Below are positions 17,201 to 26,960 of a stretch of 64,000 bases of DNA, piece by piece. The stretch comes from Acinetobacter piscicola (GTDB lineage: Bacteria > Pseudomonadota > Gammaproteobacteria > Pseudomonadales > Moraxellaceae), in the NCBI RefSeq assembly GCF_015218165.1, contig NZ_CP048659.1, positions 868,001-932,000 of the forward strand, written 5' to 3'. The translations under genes and the position numbers were made by a program. Numbering within the stretch: the first letter of the stretch is position 1; every line of letters begins with the position of its first letter. Below the pieces are notes generated by a model that made no database searches, was not told the origin of the DNA, and saw only the letters and a program-made list of their open reading frames with translations.

Positions 17201-17737
17201 GACTTGGAAAATACGGTTGAGCAACTGAAAAATGCCATGAAAAGTATTGATCAAGAAACCAAAAAACTCTTCATGACGACTTTTGATCGAGTAAATGCTG
17301 AACTCAAAGAGCTCTTCCCGAAAGTATTTAATGGTGGCGAGGCGAGTTTAAGTCTTGAAGATGACTGGCAATCGGGTGTTAAATTGATGGCTCGTCCACC
17401 AGGAAAACGTAATAGTTCATTGGCGCTGTTGTCAGGGGGGGAAAAAGCACTCACTGCATTAGCCTTGGTCTTTTCTATTTTTAGATTAAATCCTGCACCT
17501 TTCTGTGTATTAGATGAGGTTGACGCGCCATTAGATGATGCGAATGTAGGAAGATTTTGTAATTTGGTAAAAGAGCTTTCTGAACAAGTCCAATTCATTT
17601 ACATTACGCATAATAAAGTTGCAATGACGATGGCAACCGATTTGCTGGGTGTGACGATGCCCGAACCGGGAACATCAAAACTCGTCACTGTAAATTTGGA
17701 AGAGGCAAAAGAATACGGTTTAGCCGCGGAGTCATAG
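14285..17737 (+). CDS. smc: Chromosome segregation protein SMC
   Basis: SMC is the ATPase of bacterial condensin; with ScpA and ScpB it loops and compacts DNA for segregation. The 1,150 residues have Walker A GPNGCGKS at 31-38 in the N-terminal head. Two long Gln/Glu-rich coiled coils flank a hinge at about 510-650. The C-terminal head has the LLSGGEKALTALAL signature and Walker B FCVLDEVDAPLDD. The hinge lacks the glycine-rich segment of the textbook bacterial SMC hinge and is divergent. ScpA and ScpB are encoded about 16 kb downstream. AGGA four bases before ATG sets the start. zipA follows after one base. Confidence 0.95.
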   Translation: MRLSSLKLSGFKSFADSATLQFKANRTAVVGPNGCGKSNVIDAIRWVMGESSARQLRGGSMQDVIFTGTSKRKPVGMASVELRFENTYGKLGGAYNAYSELAVRRQVNRDGKSEYFLNGTKCRRRDITDIFLGTGLGPRSYAIIEQGMINRLVDAKPEEMRVFIEEAAGVSRYQARRKETLQHLEHTTQNLERLEDISSELQAQLKTLKRQSESAVQYKTLETQIRTLKVEILSFQCEQSSRLQEQYSVEMNELGEHFKLVRSDMTTLEHDLAATSELFQRLIQQSSPLQLEWQQAEKKLSELKMTLEQKQGLFQQNSDMLRQLEQQKVQTKERIQLLELQLDGLLTQVAEQGQTLQALESEMLLSQQSRESLKAQQGEAQKQFEQIKNQVEKQQQQKAQMQAQIEQLAKNVARIEQQKDTLKSQAIQIQSQFQTEDIQQLEQDQATAQKQIVLLENNITQSKVQLEQLQEQINQQKTQISSLKSEVQVLQSEQKNLNQLMAKSAIKTDAHTVQLMQVLRLNEHGKAHAALVEKFLAKWLSAQVIDSNSTFSESIARQLKASNSHDKIQLNGLPCLADWIESPQYSLWHQVAMVENLAQALSLQAQLTTGQSLLSLDGYHIGQDWVIGLFYDESSQAAQGALSHRIRFEEIENLLTDLQPKLLEAESVLPTLTQQMSNIQKQLQADQDTLKNQQKLVQQFDVQIAKQQSTSQAFALQKVQLNSQLQQLDEQLEEDAMQKDDLEIDIHSLLLKLEQNLPEYKTLQYKLDELNEQVEQQQQQLQLKQQDFEGTRRLAEQNKQQIELLEKDLTFSKVQYQQIIVQMDQAKKFVEPIQLELPSLQSQYAEQSQLTEKLQKTWADWQVELNSVQSKQQTLTEMRHLHQQNDEKLRTQLEEKRLAWQVAKSDLQHYSDQLNDLNAKVKQGLTIDLLSHQQNLEQAQRRFEKLGAVNLAASEEYLEVSKRHEELTHQMQDLENTVEQLKNAMKSIDQETKKLFMTTFDRVNAELKELFPKVFNGGEASLSLEDDWQSGVKLMARPPGKRNSSLALLSGGEKALTALALVFSIFRLNPAPFCVLDEVDAPLDDANVGRFCNLVKELSEQVQFIYITHNKVAMTMATDLLGVTMPEPGTSKLVTVNLEEAKEYGLAAES

Positions 17738-17738
17738 T

Positions 17739-18746
17739 ATGGAAATCACCACAATCGTTGGGATTGTTGTTGCAGTCATTATTATTCTTATTGGTTTAAG
17801 AATGGTTTTACGCAAATCAGATGATGCAGCACCTTCTTTAGAATCTGAGTTACACATTAACTCAGAAAGTAATCAGCCTGTTATTCCACGTCATGTTCGT
17901 GATCAACTCCAAGCCGATAGTTCCAAAGAAGTAGTACGTGTAGAGCCTGATTTAAATCCTTTAGAGAAGACACAGGTCACAGAAGAAGCAAATGTTGAAC
18001 ACAAAACAAATGCTGTTAGCACTGAAGTTGCGCCTGAGTCGGTAGAAAATAAAGACGCGATCGCTGAAAAAGTGGTTGAAACAGCAAATGTTGCAAAAGT
18101 TGATGAACTTGAACAGTCAGCAGCTGAAACCGCAACACATGTAGAGCCTGAGCAAAAAGATGCCATTGCTGGTGCAAAAGAAGAAAAACCTGTAGATGAA
18201 TTTAGCTTAAATCCCAATATTGAAACGGCTGAAATCAAAGAATTTGATGAAGAAAGCAGTATTTTGGATGTGCATTTGCATGAACAACAACGTTTTGATG
18301 ATGAAAGTACGCTAGCCAATGCGCAAAGTATTATTGCACTGAATGTTTATCCAAATCCACGTAAAGCATTGTCAGGCGATAAAACCTTAAAAGTGTTGCT
18401 GAAATATGGTTTACGTTATGGTGAATTGTCTTGTTTCCATCGTTATGAAAATATCGATGAGCCAAGCCCACTCATGTTCTCTGTATTACGTTTGACGGAT
18501 GAAGGTCCTGTTGGTTTTGATTTAGAAACGCTGTCAACTGAGCAAGTGAAAGGTTTAGCATTTTTCCTCGCTTTACCACATAGCAACGTACAAAAAGGCT
18601 TTGACACCATGGCAAGTATTGCAGGTTTGATTGCACGTGAAGTGGATGGTACGGTCTATGATGAAAATAATTTGGAGTTTACGCCACAATTAAAAGAGCA
18701 TTGGCGTCATAAAGCGATTGATTATCGCTCTGAACAAGAAGCTTAA
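17739..18746 (+). CDS. zipA: Cell division protein ZipA
   Basis: ZipA anchors FtsZ filaments to the inner membrane at the division site. The 335 residues show a single N-terminal membrane helix (about 4-24), then a long acidic, Ala/Glu/Val-rich linker (about 30-185), then the C-terminal FtsZ-binding domain starting near ALNVYPNPRKALSGDK. The architecture and the smc-zipA-ligA order support the call. Its ATG is one base after the smc stop, with GGAG inside the end of smc, so the two genes form one operon. A strong terminator follows before ligA. Confidence 0.9.
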   Translation: MEITTIVGIVVAVIIILIGLRMVLRKSDDAAPSLESELHINSESNQPVIPRHVRDQLQADSSKEVVRVEPDLNPLEKTQVTEEANVEHKTNAVSTEVAPESVENKDAIAEKVVETANVAKVDELEQSAAETATHVEPEQKDAIAGAKEEKPVDEFSLNPNIETAEIKEFDEESSILDVHLHEQQRFDDESTLANAQSIIALNVYPNPRKALSGDKTLKVLLKYGLRYGELSCFHRYENIDEPSPLMFSVLRLTDEGPVGFDLETLSTEQVKGLAFFLALPHSNVQKGFDTMASIAGLIAREVDGTVYDENNLEFTPQLKEHWRHKAIDYRSEQEA

Positions 18747-18767
18747 AGAAAAGACTCAATTGAAGCA

Positions 18768-18800
18768 TAACCCCGTGATCAAGATCACGGGGTTATTTTT
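18768..18800 (+). terminator. Rho-independent terminator of smc-zipA
   Basis: TAACCCCGTGATC at 18768-18780 pairs perfectly with GATCACGGGGTTA at 18783-18795, followed by TTTTT. The long perfect stem can work in either direction, but only the plus strand has genes here. Confidence 0.88.
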
Positions 18801-18985
18801 ATGCATGCCGATTTAAATGTTTTGATGGGAAAATATAAAAAACTCAAATAGCGCATACCATCTATTGAAAGATAAGTACGACAATTTTTGTCGTAAAGCA
18901 CAAAGCATTGACTTATATCCTGCCACAAAATTCCTTTATAATTGCCATCAAACTTCATTAGGGCGGACTTTTCGCCTATTTATAG

Positions 18986-21022
<2,037 letters not shown>

Positions 21023-21039
21023 GTTTTGAGTGATATGAT

Positions 21040-21062
21040 GGAGAGTTTAGGCTCTCCTTTTA
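21040..21062 (+). terminator. Terminator of ligA
   Basis: GGAGAG at 21040-21045 pairs with CTCTCC at 21052-21057 around a six-base loop, followed by TTTTAT. It is 18 bases after the ligA stop. Confidence 0.75.
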
Positions 21063-21329
21063 TATGCGCAAATAAAAATAAATCATTTTATGCAGTCTTT
21101 CGCTTTTTAATGTTCAGAGGTTGAATATTAAATCTGTAGGGGACGATAGACGTCATTGAAATTTAATCATTCGGTTGAATTTTCAATCACTCTTACAATA
21201 TAAATGAGAATGGTATTTATTATTGTTTATTTGAATGAAAACTTAAATTAGGATTAATTTTTACAATTATTAAACAAACTGATTATGAATATAATAATAA
21301 TTCTCATTATCAATGGTGTGTTTATTTCT
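21063..21329 (+). promoter_or_regulatory. Control region of the TonB-dependent receptor with Fur-like sites
   Basis: This AT-rich stretch holds no gene. Bases 21293-21311 (AATAATAATTCTCATTATC) match 15 of 19 positions of the classic Fur box. A weaker match, AATGAGAATGGTATTT, begins at 21203. Repression by iron-loaded Fur is therefore likely and fits a siderophore receptor. The strong site overlaps the first possible ATG (21285), which argues that translation really starts at 21330. Confidence 0.65.
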
Positions 21330-23498
21330 ATGTTTTCAAAAAAAATATTAGTCAGTTCGATTGGACTTGCCATGCTTACCAGCACTTTTAGCGCAAGTGT
21401 ATCAGCAGAAGATGAAGTGACCACATTACCTGAGGTGGTGTTACAAGCACAAAAACAAAAAAATAATGAGACTTTTGCCAATGGCCAACTCAAACAACAG
21501 ACCCATTTAGGTCCATTAGGAAATAAAAAAATTATTGATACGCCATTTAGCCTTACTTCATACAGCGAACAACTGATTGAAGAACAACAAGCATCAACCA
21601 TTGGGGATGTTCTAAAAAATGATCCAGGTATCCGTATTACCAGTAACCAAGGGCATTTAAACGAAAACTTTAAAATCCGTGGTTTTGATTTAAACCATGA
21701 AGATATGTCCTTTAACGGTCTGTTTGGAATGGCACCTTATGGTCGTGTGCCCACTGAGTTCTTAGACAGTGTAACGGTGTTGAAAGGCCCAAATGCCTTG
21801 GTTTCAGGAGTCGCACCGACAGGTAGTGTTGGCGGCGTAGTGATTGCGAAATCTAAACGTGCTGACAAAGAAGTTACGCAAGTGTCGGGCGCTTTTGAAG
21901 ATGAAGGGTTTTACACATCAGGTTTTGATATTTCACGCCGTTTGGGTGAAAACCAAGAGTTTGGCATACGGGTAAATGGTACTTATGGTCAGGGTGAACA
22001 TACGATTGATGGAATGGATGATCGTCACATTTCAGGTGCAATTGCTGCGGACTATACCACAGACAAAGTCAAAATTAACTTTGACTCCTATGCTGTGCGG
22101 GATGACCGAAAAGGGGGCTCACCTGCCATGATCTCCATGCAAAAACTTGACCATGTTGTTAAAGCACCCGCAGGAGACTCTAATTACTTTCCACACTTAA
22201 AAGGGTATACAGAAAGTAATTTTGTGGGGTTATCTGGGGAGTATAAATTTACTCCAGATCTAAAAGCTTTTGCCGGCGTGGGTTATATTGAAAAACAATA
22301 TGCAGGGCATTTGTTTGGTACACGTATGATTTTGCAAAATGCGCAAGGTGATGCAACTTCACAATATTATCGTGTTGGCTCACAAGAGCAAAATACTTCA
22401 GCCAATGCAGGTTTTGAGGCAAAATTCGAAACAGGTTCAATCAAACATACTTTAGGTTTAAGAGCAGATTATTTAAACCGTAAATTTGATCAGCATAAAG
22501 GACAAGGTGCAACGGCTGTACCATTTAATACCAATATTTATCAGCCATCGAATGAAGGTCATATGCCTTTGCTAAGACCTGAAATTGCACCAATGGGGGA
22601 TAATCACTATGTGAGTTATACTTTAACTGATCAGCTCTCAATGTTAGATGACCGTTTACAACTGATTTTAGGTGCACGTTATCAAGAGATTGACACGAAA
22701 AACTTACAGAAACATACCGCCTATAGTGAAGACAAACTTTCACCTAGCCTAGGCATTGTGGTGAAACCTTTTGGTAAAAATCTATCTCTATACGCAAGTT
22801 ATGTGGAAGGATTATCAGAAGGGTCAACTGTTGATAGTACATTAAGCAATGATGCTAATGCAGGTGTGACATTTGCACCATTTCAAACGAAGCAATATGA
22901 AGTGGGTGCAAAATATCAATCAGGTAAGTGGTTGAATACTTTAGCTCTGTATCAAATTGAAAAGCCAAGTACCATGGTGATGCCGTATTCAAGTGCAACC
23001 AATAAGGACATTAATCAGATCACAACGGATGATGCTGAAACGCGTTCACGTGGTGTCGAGTGGGCGATTTCAGGTGAAGTTGTCCACGGTTTAAATCTAT
23101 TGGCTAATGTCGCCTATAACGATGCTGAATTAACCAAAGCAGGTATTAGCAAAGGGGTAACGAACCAAGGCAATAGCGTCTTTGGTGTGCCTGAATGGAC
23201 TGCATCACTTGGTTTAGACTATGCCATTCCGTTTATTGATGGTTTAAATGTCAACACACGTGTCAATTATGTAGGTAAGCAATATATGAATAATGCCAAT
23301 ACCTTAGAACTTCCTGATTTTACCATTGTGGATGTCGGTGCACGTTATAAGACAAAATTGGGCGGTGTAGATACGACTTTCCTCGTAAATGTTGACAATG
23401 TCTCAGATCAGAAATACTGGGAAGGCATGTTTAATGAAAATTATGCTTTGGTGGGTGGTGCTCGTACCTATAAAGCAGGGATAACTTTTGACTTTTAA
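21330..23498 (+). CDS. TonB-dependent siderophore receptor
   Basis: An outer-membrane barrel that imports a ferric siderophore using TonB energy. Start chosen at ATG 21330 (722 residues): this places a normal signal peptide (MFSKKILVSSIGLAMLTS, cleavage after SVSA) at the N-terminus, whereas the ATG 15 codons earlier adds a second hydrophobic run and overlaps the Fur box. After it come a TonB-box-like LPEVVLQA, the plug domain (DTPFSLTSYSEQLIEEQQ, LKNDPGIRI, VTVLKGPNALVSG) and the beta-barrel. The final YKAGITFDF ends in phenylalanine, as barrel proteins do. The ligand cannot be told. No biosynthesis or permease gene is adjacent. Confidence 0.93.
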   Translation: MFSKKILVSSIGLAMLTSTFSASVSAEDEVTTLPEVVLQAQKQKNNETFANGQLKQQTHLGPLGNKKIIDTPFSLTSYSEQLIEEQQASTIGDVLKNDPGIRITSNQGHLNENFKIRGFDLNHEDMSFNGLFGMAPYGRVPTEFLDSVTVLKGPNALVSGVAPTGSVGGVVIAKSKRADKEVTQVSGAFEDEGFYTSGFDISRRLGENQEFGIRVNGTYGQGEHTIDGMDDRHISGAIAADYTTDKVKINFDSYAVRDDRKGGSPAMISMQKLDHVVKAPAGDSNYFPHLKGYTESNFVGLSGEYKFTPDLKAFAGVGYIEKQYAGHLFGTRMILQNAQGDATSQYYRVGSQEQNTSANAGFEAKFETGSIKHTLGLRADYLNRKFDQHKGQGATAVPFNTNIYQPSNEGHMPLLRPEIAPMGDNHYVSYTLTDQLSMLDDRLQLILGARYQEIDTKNLQKHTAYSEDKLSPSLGIVVKPFGKNLSLYASYVEGLSEGSTVDSTLSNDANAGVTFAPFQTKQYEVGAKYQSGKWLNTLALYQIEKPSTMVMPYSSATNKDINQITTDDAETRSRGVEWAISGEVVHGLNLLANVAYNDAELTKAGISKGVTNQGNSVFGVPEWTASLGLDYAIPFIDGLNVNTRVNYVGKQYMNNANTLELPDFTIVDVGARYKTKLGGVDTTFLVNVDNVSDQKYWEGMFNENYALVGGARTYKAGITFDF

Positions 23499-23554
23499 AT
23501 GAAAAATTTAAACTTTACTACGACATATCTGGTCTAGCATAAATTGCACGACAG

Positions 23555-23591
23555 CCCATTTTTCATATTGAGAAATGGGTTTTATTTTTTA
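23555..23591 (+). terminator. Terminator of the TonB-dependent receptor
   Basis: CCCATTTTTC and GAGAAATGGG form a stem of about ten pairs with one mismatch around a short AT loop, followed by TTTTATTTTTT. Confidence 0.78.
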
Positions 23592-23867
23592 TTAAATGCA
23601 CAGCATAAAATACAACCATGCTAAACCTGTTTATAACATCTTAATCAACGAAAGATGAATATTCTCACTGGTCACTGTGCAAATCAGTGCTATTGCGAAT
23701 CGTTACAAATTTTAAAATTGAATTATTGGCTCAAATTTATCATTTTTTTATTTATGAAAATGTTGCAAAGGCTTATTTTTTATCTAAAAAAATTATGAAT
23801 GTGACTGTAAATGCGTATGTTTCTCATTTTAATTTTATAAAAATCATAAACTTACACATTTTATCTT

Positions 23868-23896
23868 TTGCATTGTAAGAGAAACTTGTCCATAAT
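23868..23896 (+). promoter_or_regulatory. Sigma-70-like promoter of the bacterioferritin gene
   Basis: TTGCAT at 23868-23873 and CATAAT at 23891-23896 are separated by exactly 17 bases, and the start codon is 26 bases after the second. Each hexamer differs from consensus at two or fewer positions. No Fur-like site overlaps it. Confidence 0.55.
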
Positions 23897-23922
23897 GTGG
23901 CAAAAGGTATGGAGTAATTGAA

Positions 23923-24387
23923 ATGCGTGGCAATCCAGAAGTTATAGACTATCTAAATATGTTGATCGGTGGTGAACTGGCTGCACGTGATCAATATTTA
24001 ATTCATTCCCGTATGTATGAAGATTGGGGCTTAAGTAAAATCTTTGAACGGATCGATCATGAAAGCCAAGAAGAAGGCGCACATGCCGATGCGTTAATCC
24101 GCCGTGTTTTGTTCCTTGAAGGCACACCAAACATGAACCGTGATGAGATTGAAGTTGGTACGGATGTTGTAACCTGTTTAAAAGCTGATTTAGCACTTGA
24201 ATATCATGTACGTGAAAAATTAGCGCAAGGCGTAAAATTGTGTGAAGAAAAGGGCGATTATGTCACTCGTGATATGCTTCGTCAGCAAATGTCCGACACC
24301 GAAGAAGACCATACTTATTGGCTAGAAAAACAAATGCGTCTAATTCAGTTAATTGGTTTACCAAACTATATTCAATCGCAAATGTGA
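23923..24387 (+). CDS. Bacterioferritin-family ferritin lacking the haem methionine
   Basis: A 154-residue four-helix ferritin that oxidises Fe2+ and stores it as a mineral core in a 24-mer. The ferroxidase ligands are present: E18, E51, H54, E93 (E. coli E94, one-residue gap), E127 and H130. At position 52, where bacterioferritins have the haem-binding methionine, this protein has glycine (EEGAHAD instead of the E-M-x-H-A-D pattern), so it should not bind haem between subunits. Pseudomonas has a similar haem-free partner next to a haem-binding one. GGAG nine bases upstream supports the ATG. Neighbour of a Fur-type receptor. Annotation pipelines would usually name it bfr. Confidence 0.9.
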   Translation: MRGNPEVIDYLNMLIGGELAARDQYLIHSRMYEDWGLSKIFERIDHESQEEGAHADALIRRVLFLEGTPNMNRDEIEVGTDVVTCLKADLALEYHVREKLAQGVKLCEEKGDYVTRDMLRQQMSDTEEDHTYWLEKQMRLIQLIGLPNYIQSQM

Positions 24388-24418
24388 GTTAAATCTGCGT
24401 ATTTAATGAATTAATATT

Positions 24419-24452
24419 AAAAGCCTTTATATGAATGTATAAGGGCTTTTTT
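24419..24452 (+). terminator. Terminator shared by the ferritin gene and the convergent hypothetical gene
   Basis: AAAAGCCTTTATA at 24419-24431 pairs with TATAAGGGCTTTT at 24438-24450 with one G-T type mismatch. T-runs occur on both sides, so it can stop transcription from either direction. It touches the stop codon of the minus-strand gene. Confidence 0.8.
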
Positions 24453-24849
24453 ATTCACCATTTTGAACTGTAAACTGTTTGGTTTGTATATTGAAAATAT
24501 ATTGCTCACCAAATTCTTTGGTAATTAAAATTTCAGAATCAGAAATCTGTTGTAAATTTTCAATCCACCACATATTCGGTGGATCACGATAATATTCATC
24601 ATATTGATTGTTGAATGTATTGTAGCTGTATGATTTAAAAGGCTCATTCAAATAATAGAGGATAAAACCACAACCTGCGGATATACACCAATTTTCATTG
24701 TGATCAATGATTGCAACTTCAGGATTGCCATAAAAATCACCGATGATGATGTCATAAGGAGAATGAGGATTTTTCGGTGTTATTAAATAGACGGTCTCAT
24801 GTGCGTTTATGATCTTATAATTTTCTGAAATTGCTAATAAGTTATCCAT
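24451..24849 (-). CDS. Hypothetical 132-aa protein
   Basis: A 132-residue acidic, tyrosine- and asparagine-rich soluble protein without signal peptide or membrane helix. It has two cysteines (ENWCISAGCGF), and the pattern of short beta strands suggests a small beta-rich fold. I do not recognise a family. It starts five bases after the stop of the peroxiredoxin gene, so it is probably the second gene of that transcript. The start codon has no strong ribosome-binding site, which fits translational coupling. Confidence 0.6.
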   Translation of the reverse strand: MDNLLAISENYKIINAHETVYLITPKNPHSPYDIIIGDFYGNPEVAIIDHNENWCISAGCGFILYYLNEPFKSYSYNTFNNQYDEYYRDPPNMWWIENLQQISDSEILITKEFGEQYIFNIQTKQFTVQNGE

Positions 24850-24854
24850 TCTAA

Positions 24855-25421
24855 TTATTTCTGAGCAAACTTTTGAATATCCGCTAAAACTTGCCCTGCA
24901 TGCGTTTGGGTATTTACACTACTATAGTAATAAGTCACAATACCTTGCGGATCAATTAAAAAAGTTTCTCTTTTCGCTATTTTAACAATTCCAAGATTAC
25001 GTACAATACCTAGTTCATTAGCAAGTTGATGATTTTCATCGGCTAAAATTGGAAAGTTTAAGCCTAATTTTTCAGAGAATTTTTGATGCGATTGCACATC
25101 ATCTAAACTTACCCCTAAAACCACGGCATTATTTCTAATAAATTGCGGATATAGAGATTTGAATTCATTAGCTTCTTGGGTACAACCAGGCGAGTTATCC
25201 TTCGGATAAAAATACAGTACCACCCATTTGCCTTTATATTGTTTAAGTTCGTGCCATTTAGCATTTTGATCTTGTAGCTTAAATGCAGGCGCAGGTTTCC
25301 CAACCCATTGTTTTTGTTCAGTTGATGAAAAGATAGAACTTTGTGCATAGGTTTGGCTATGGATTGTAAAAATGGACAAGCTTGCGAGTATGGTGATTGC
25401 AACATATTGAGCAGTTTTCAT
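24855..25421 (-). CDS. Exported peroxiredoxin of the Bcp/PrxQ type, one cysteine
   Basis: The product reduces hydrogen peroxide and organic peroxides at a reactive cysteine. The 188 residues begin with a signal peptide (ending near SQTYAQS, residue 28), so it acts in the periplasm, unlike E. coli Bcp. The thioredoxin-fold core shows VLYFYPKDNSPGCTQE, with the peroxidatic cysteine in the usual P-G-C-T place, and GVSLDD and FPILADE. No second cysteine is visible anywhere in the protein, so it must use an outside thiol for recycling. The hypothetical gene downstream is five bases away. Confidence 0.87.
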   Translation of the reverse strand: MKTAQYVAITILASLSIFTIHSQTYAQSSIFSSTEQKQWVGKPAPAFKLQDQNAKWHELKQYKGKWVVLYFYPKDNSPGCTQEANEFKSLYPQFIRNNAVVLGVSLDDVQSHQKFSEKLGLNFPILADENHQLANELGIVRNLGIVKIAKRETFLIDPQGIVTYYYSSVNTQTHAGQVLADIQKFAQK

Positions 25422-25483
25422 TATGCCTGTCCTAAAAGAAGCCGAATTTTGATCTTAGCAAAATTATATGTTTATCTCAGTAA

Positions 25484-25718
25484 AAAAATGAAGCCATTGA
25501 AACCTTAAAAGCAGAAGGGGTTTTTGGTTGAGTCGTGGTTTCATGTGGAATTAGAAGGTCAGAATTATTTGATTGCTGATATGCGTGCTGAAGATATTGC
25601 CAAAGCACAGCACATTGGACGTGAAAGTCAGTTTGCCATTGATGCGATGCATGAAGCTTTTAAACAAAATTGGGAAAGAGGTTATAAAGCAACTTTGTTG
25701 GTCGATTTGGAAAGGTAG
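25484..25718 (+). pseudogene. Decayed DUF6176-like gene
   Basis: One frame reads NEAIETLKAEGVFG then stops at 25529. The next frame carries straight on from about 25527 with VESWFHVELEGQNYLIADMR to the stop at 25718. Removing one G near 25526 joins them into a continuous sequence that resembles the C-terminal half of DUF6176 proteins. An in-frame TAA at 25481 cuts off any N-terminal part, and no start codon precedes it. So this looks like a truncated and frameshifted remnant. The family call rests on memory of the pattern and is moderate. Confidence 0.5.
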
Positions 25719-25729
25719 TCAAAATAATA

Positions 25730-26062
25730 TTATCCAATATAAATGGTAATTCCATCTCTTAATGCAAAAATCTCAGATATTTTTTTTATTAATAGATCTA
25801 ATCGTGTTTTAAAGTAATCAGTTTCCATTTGGGTGAGTTGAATAAGGTTTAGATTATTGATTAATAAAATTAATTCGTCCAAGATTTCATCTTTATCCTC
25901 ATTCGTAATAAAAACACCTGTTTGAAATAGAGGAATCCATTCTAAATTCAAGACTTTCGCAAGAGGTTGCCAAGCATCAGTAAAAAATGATTCAGTTGAA
26001 ATGGGGATTGATCTTTCTTCTAATTCATTGATTGGATTGTGAATAATTAAAGCGATAGTCAT
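25730..26062 (-). CDS. Hypothetical 110-aa protein
   Basis: A 110-residue soluble, acidic protein rich in Ile and Leu, starting MTIALIIHNPINELEERSIP. No signal peptide, membrane segment, cysteine pair or motif that I recognise. ATG at 26062 lacks a strong ribosome-binding site. It is isolated between a decayed gene and the start of the biotin cluster, on the opposite strand to both. Confidence 0.5.
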   Translation of the reverse strand: MTIALIIHNPINELEERSIPISTESFFTDAWQPLAKVLNLEWIPLFQTGVFITNEDKDEILDELILLINNLNLIQLTQMETDYFKTRLDLLIKKISEIFALRDGITIYIG

Positions 26063-26127
26063 TTAGATTTTGTGATGATGATTGTCCTTGAATTTTAAGC
26101 ATGGTCTAATGAAGTATCAATATTATT

Positions 26128-26859
26128 TTGGCTGTTAAATTGAACCAACGAATTCTACTCATTACAGGCTGGGGCGGTGGTACTAAACTGCTCAATTCAC
26201 TTCAACAGGCTTTAGAAAATAAAGGTCATGCAGTTGAATTAATTAATATTTTTAATGCTTTAGATCAGTATGTTTTGCAACAGCATGTCGAAAAAGCCAA
26301 AGATTTTGATGTGATCATGGGCTGGTCTTTGGGTGGGCAACTGGCCACTTTATTGGTTGATCAGATTGATCAACAATATGATGAACAAAAAGTGCTGATC
26401 ACTTTAGCCTCTAATCCTTGCTTTGTAGAAAATGAACAATGGCACACGGCAATGCCACAAACGACATTTCAAAGCTTTAAGCAGTCTTTTGAACACAATG
26501 CAATTGCGACTTTAAAAAAATTTGGTTTTATGGTCTGTCAGGGTGTAGAAACTGCCAAAGCAGATTTCATCATGTTGCAAAGTTTGCTTCAAGCACAAAA
26601 AATCGAATTGCTTGAAGCGGGTTTAAAACTTTTGGAACAATTAAATCTTGTCAGTATCCTGAAAAATTATACAGGAAAGCAATATCATTTACTCGCAAAG
26701 CAAGATTACTTAGTTAGTTACAAAGTCTGCGAAAATCTGCAAAAATTAGATGCGAAGTTTTTAAAAGCAGAGCTGATTAATGGCTCTCACGGCTGTCCTG
26801 TATTTCATTATGAAGATATAACTGACAAAATCTGCCAATATTTACAAAAAATAGAATAA
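26128..26859 (+). CDS. Alpha/beta hydrolase, candidate BioH-type pimeloyl-ACP methyl ester esterase
   Basis: A 243-residue hydrolase with oxyanion segment ITGWGGG at the start, the nucleophile in GWSLGGQ, an acid in LAKQDYLV and a late histidine in NGSHGCPVFH. The GWSLGG wording and the S-H-x-x-P-V around the histidine resemble E. coli BioH, which removes the methyl group from pimeloyl-ACP methyl ester. Its position just before bioA, together with bioC in the cluster, fits that role. BioH-like activity is inference; a general esterase is possible. There is no in-frame ATG: the start is TTG at 26128 (or TTG 26140), with a stop codon at 26110. Confidence 0.68.
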   Translation: MAVKLNQRILLITGWGGGTKLLNSLQQALENKGHAVELINIFNALDQYVLQQHVEKAKDFDVIMGWSLGGQLATLLVDQIDQQYDEQKVLITLASNPCFVENEQWHTAMPQTTFQSFKQSFEHNAIATLKKFGFMVCQGVETAKADFIMLQSLLQAQKIELLEAGLKLLEQLNLVSILKNYTGKQYHLLAKQDYLVSYKVCENLQKLDAKFLKAELINGSHGCPVFHYEDITDKICQYLQKIE

Positions 26860-26894
26860 TTTGCAGGATGACTGGCAAAAATCGCAATTTCAAT

Positions 26895-26913
26895 TTAAAC
26901 CGCACAGGTTTAA
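26895..26913 (+). promoter_or_regulatory. Inverted repeat ahead of bioA
   Basis: TTAAACC at 26895-26901 and GGTTTAA at 26907-26913 form a perfect seven-base inverted repeat with a five-base spacer, 48 bases before the bioA start. It has the form of an operator. It does not match the BirA or BioR operators I know. Its role is inference. Confidence 0.35.
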
Positions 26914-26960
26914 GATCTGTAAATTAGATTTTTGTTGTACCGAATGGAATGGAGTTTAGG

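Larger units (their letters stand above)
23499..23922 (+). other. Intergenic region between the receptor and the ferritin gene
   Basis: It contains the receptor terminator (23555-23591) and a promoter-like element close to the ferritin gene (23868-23896). The AT-rich stretch from about 23600 to 23860 has a 63-residue open frame, but its composition looks like chance and it has no ribosome-binding site. I see no RNA gene. Confidence 0.5.

Noticed and set aside
18908..18942. TTGACT and TATAAT ahead of ligA as a promoter pair
   Set aside because: The spacing is 23 bases, too long for sigma-70. Only the TATAAT may be real.
23687..23878. 63-aa ORF before the ferritin gene
   Set aside because: Composition is that of random AT-rich DNA, no ribosome-binding site, and it overlaps the likely promoter.
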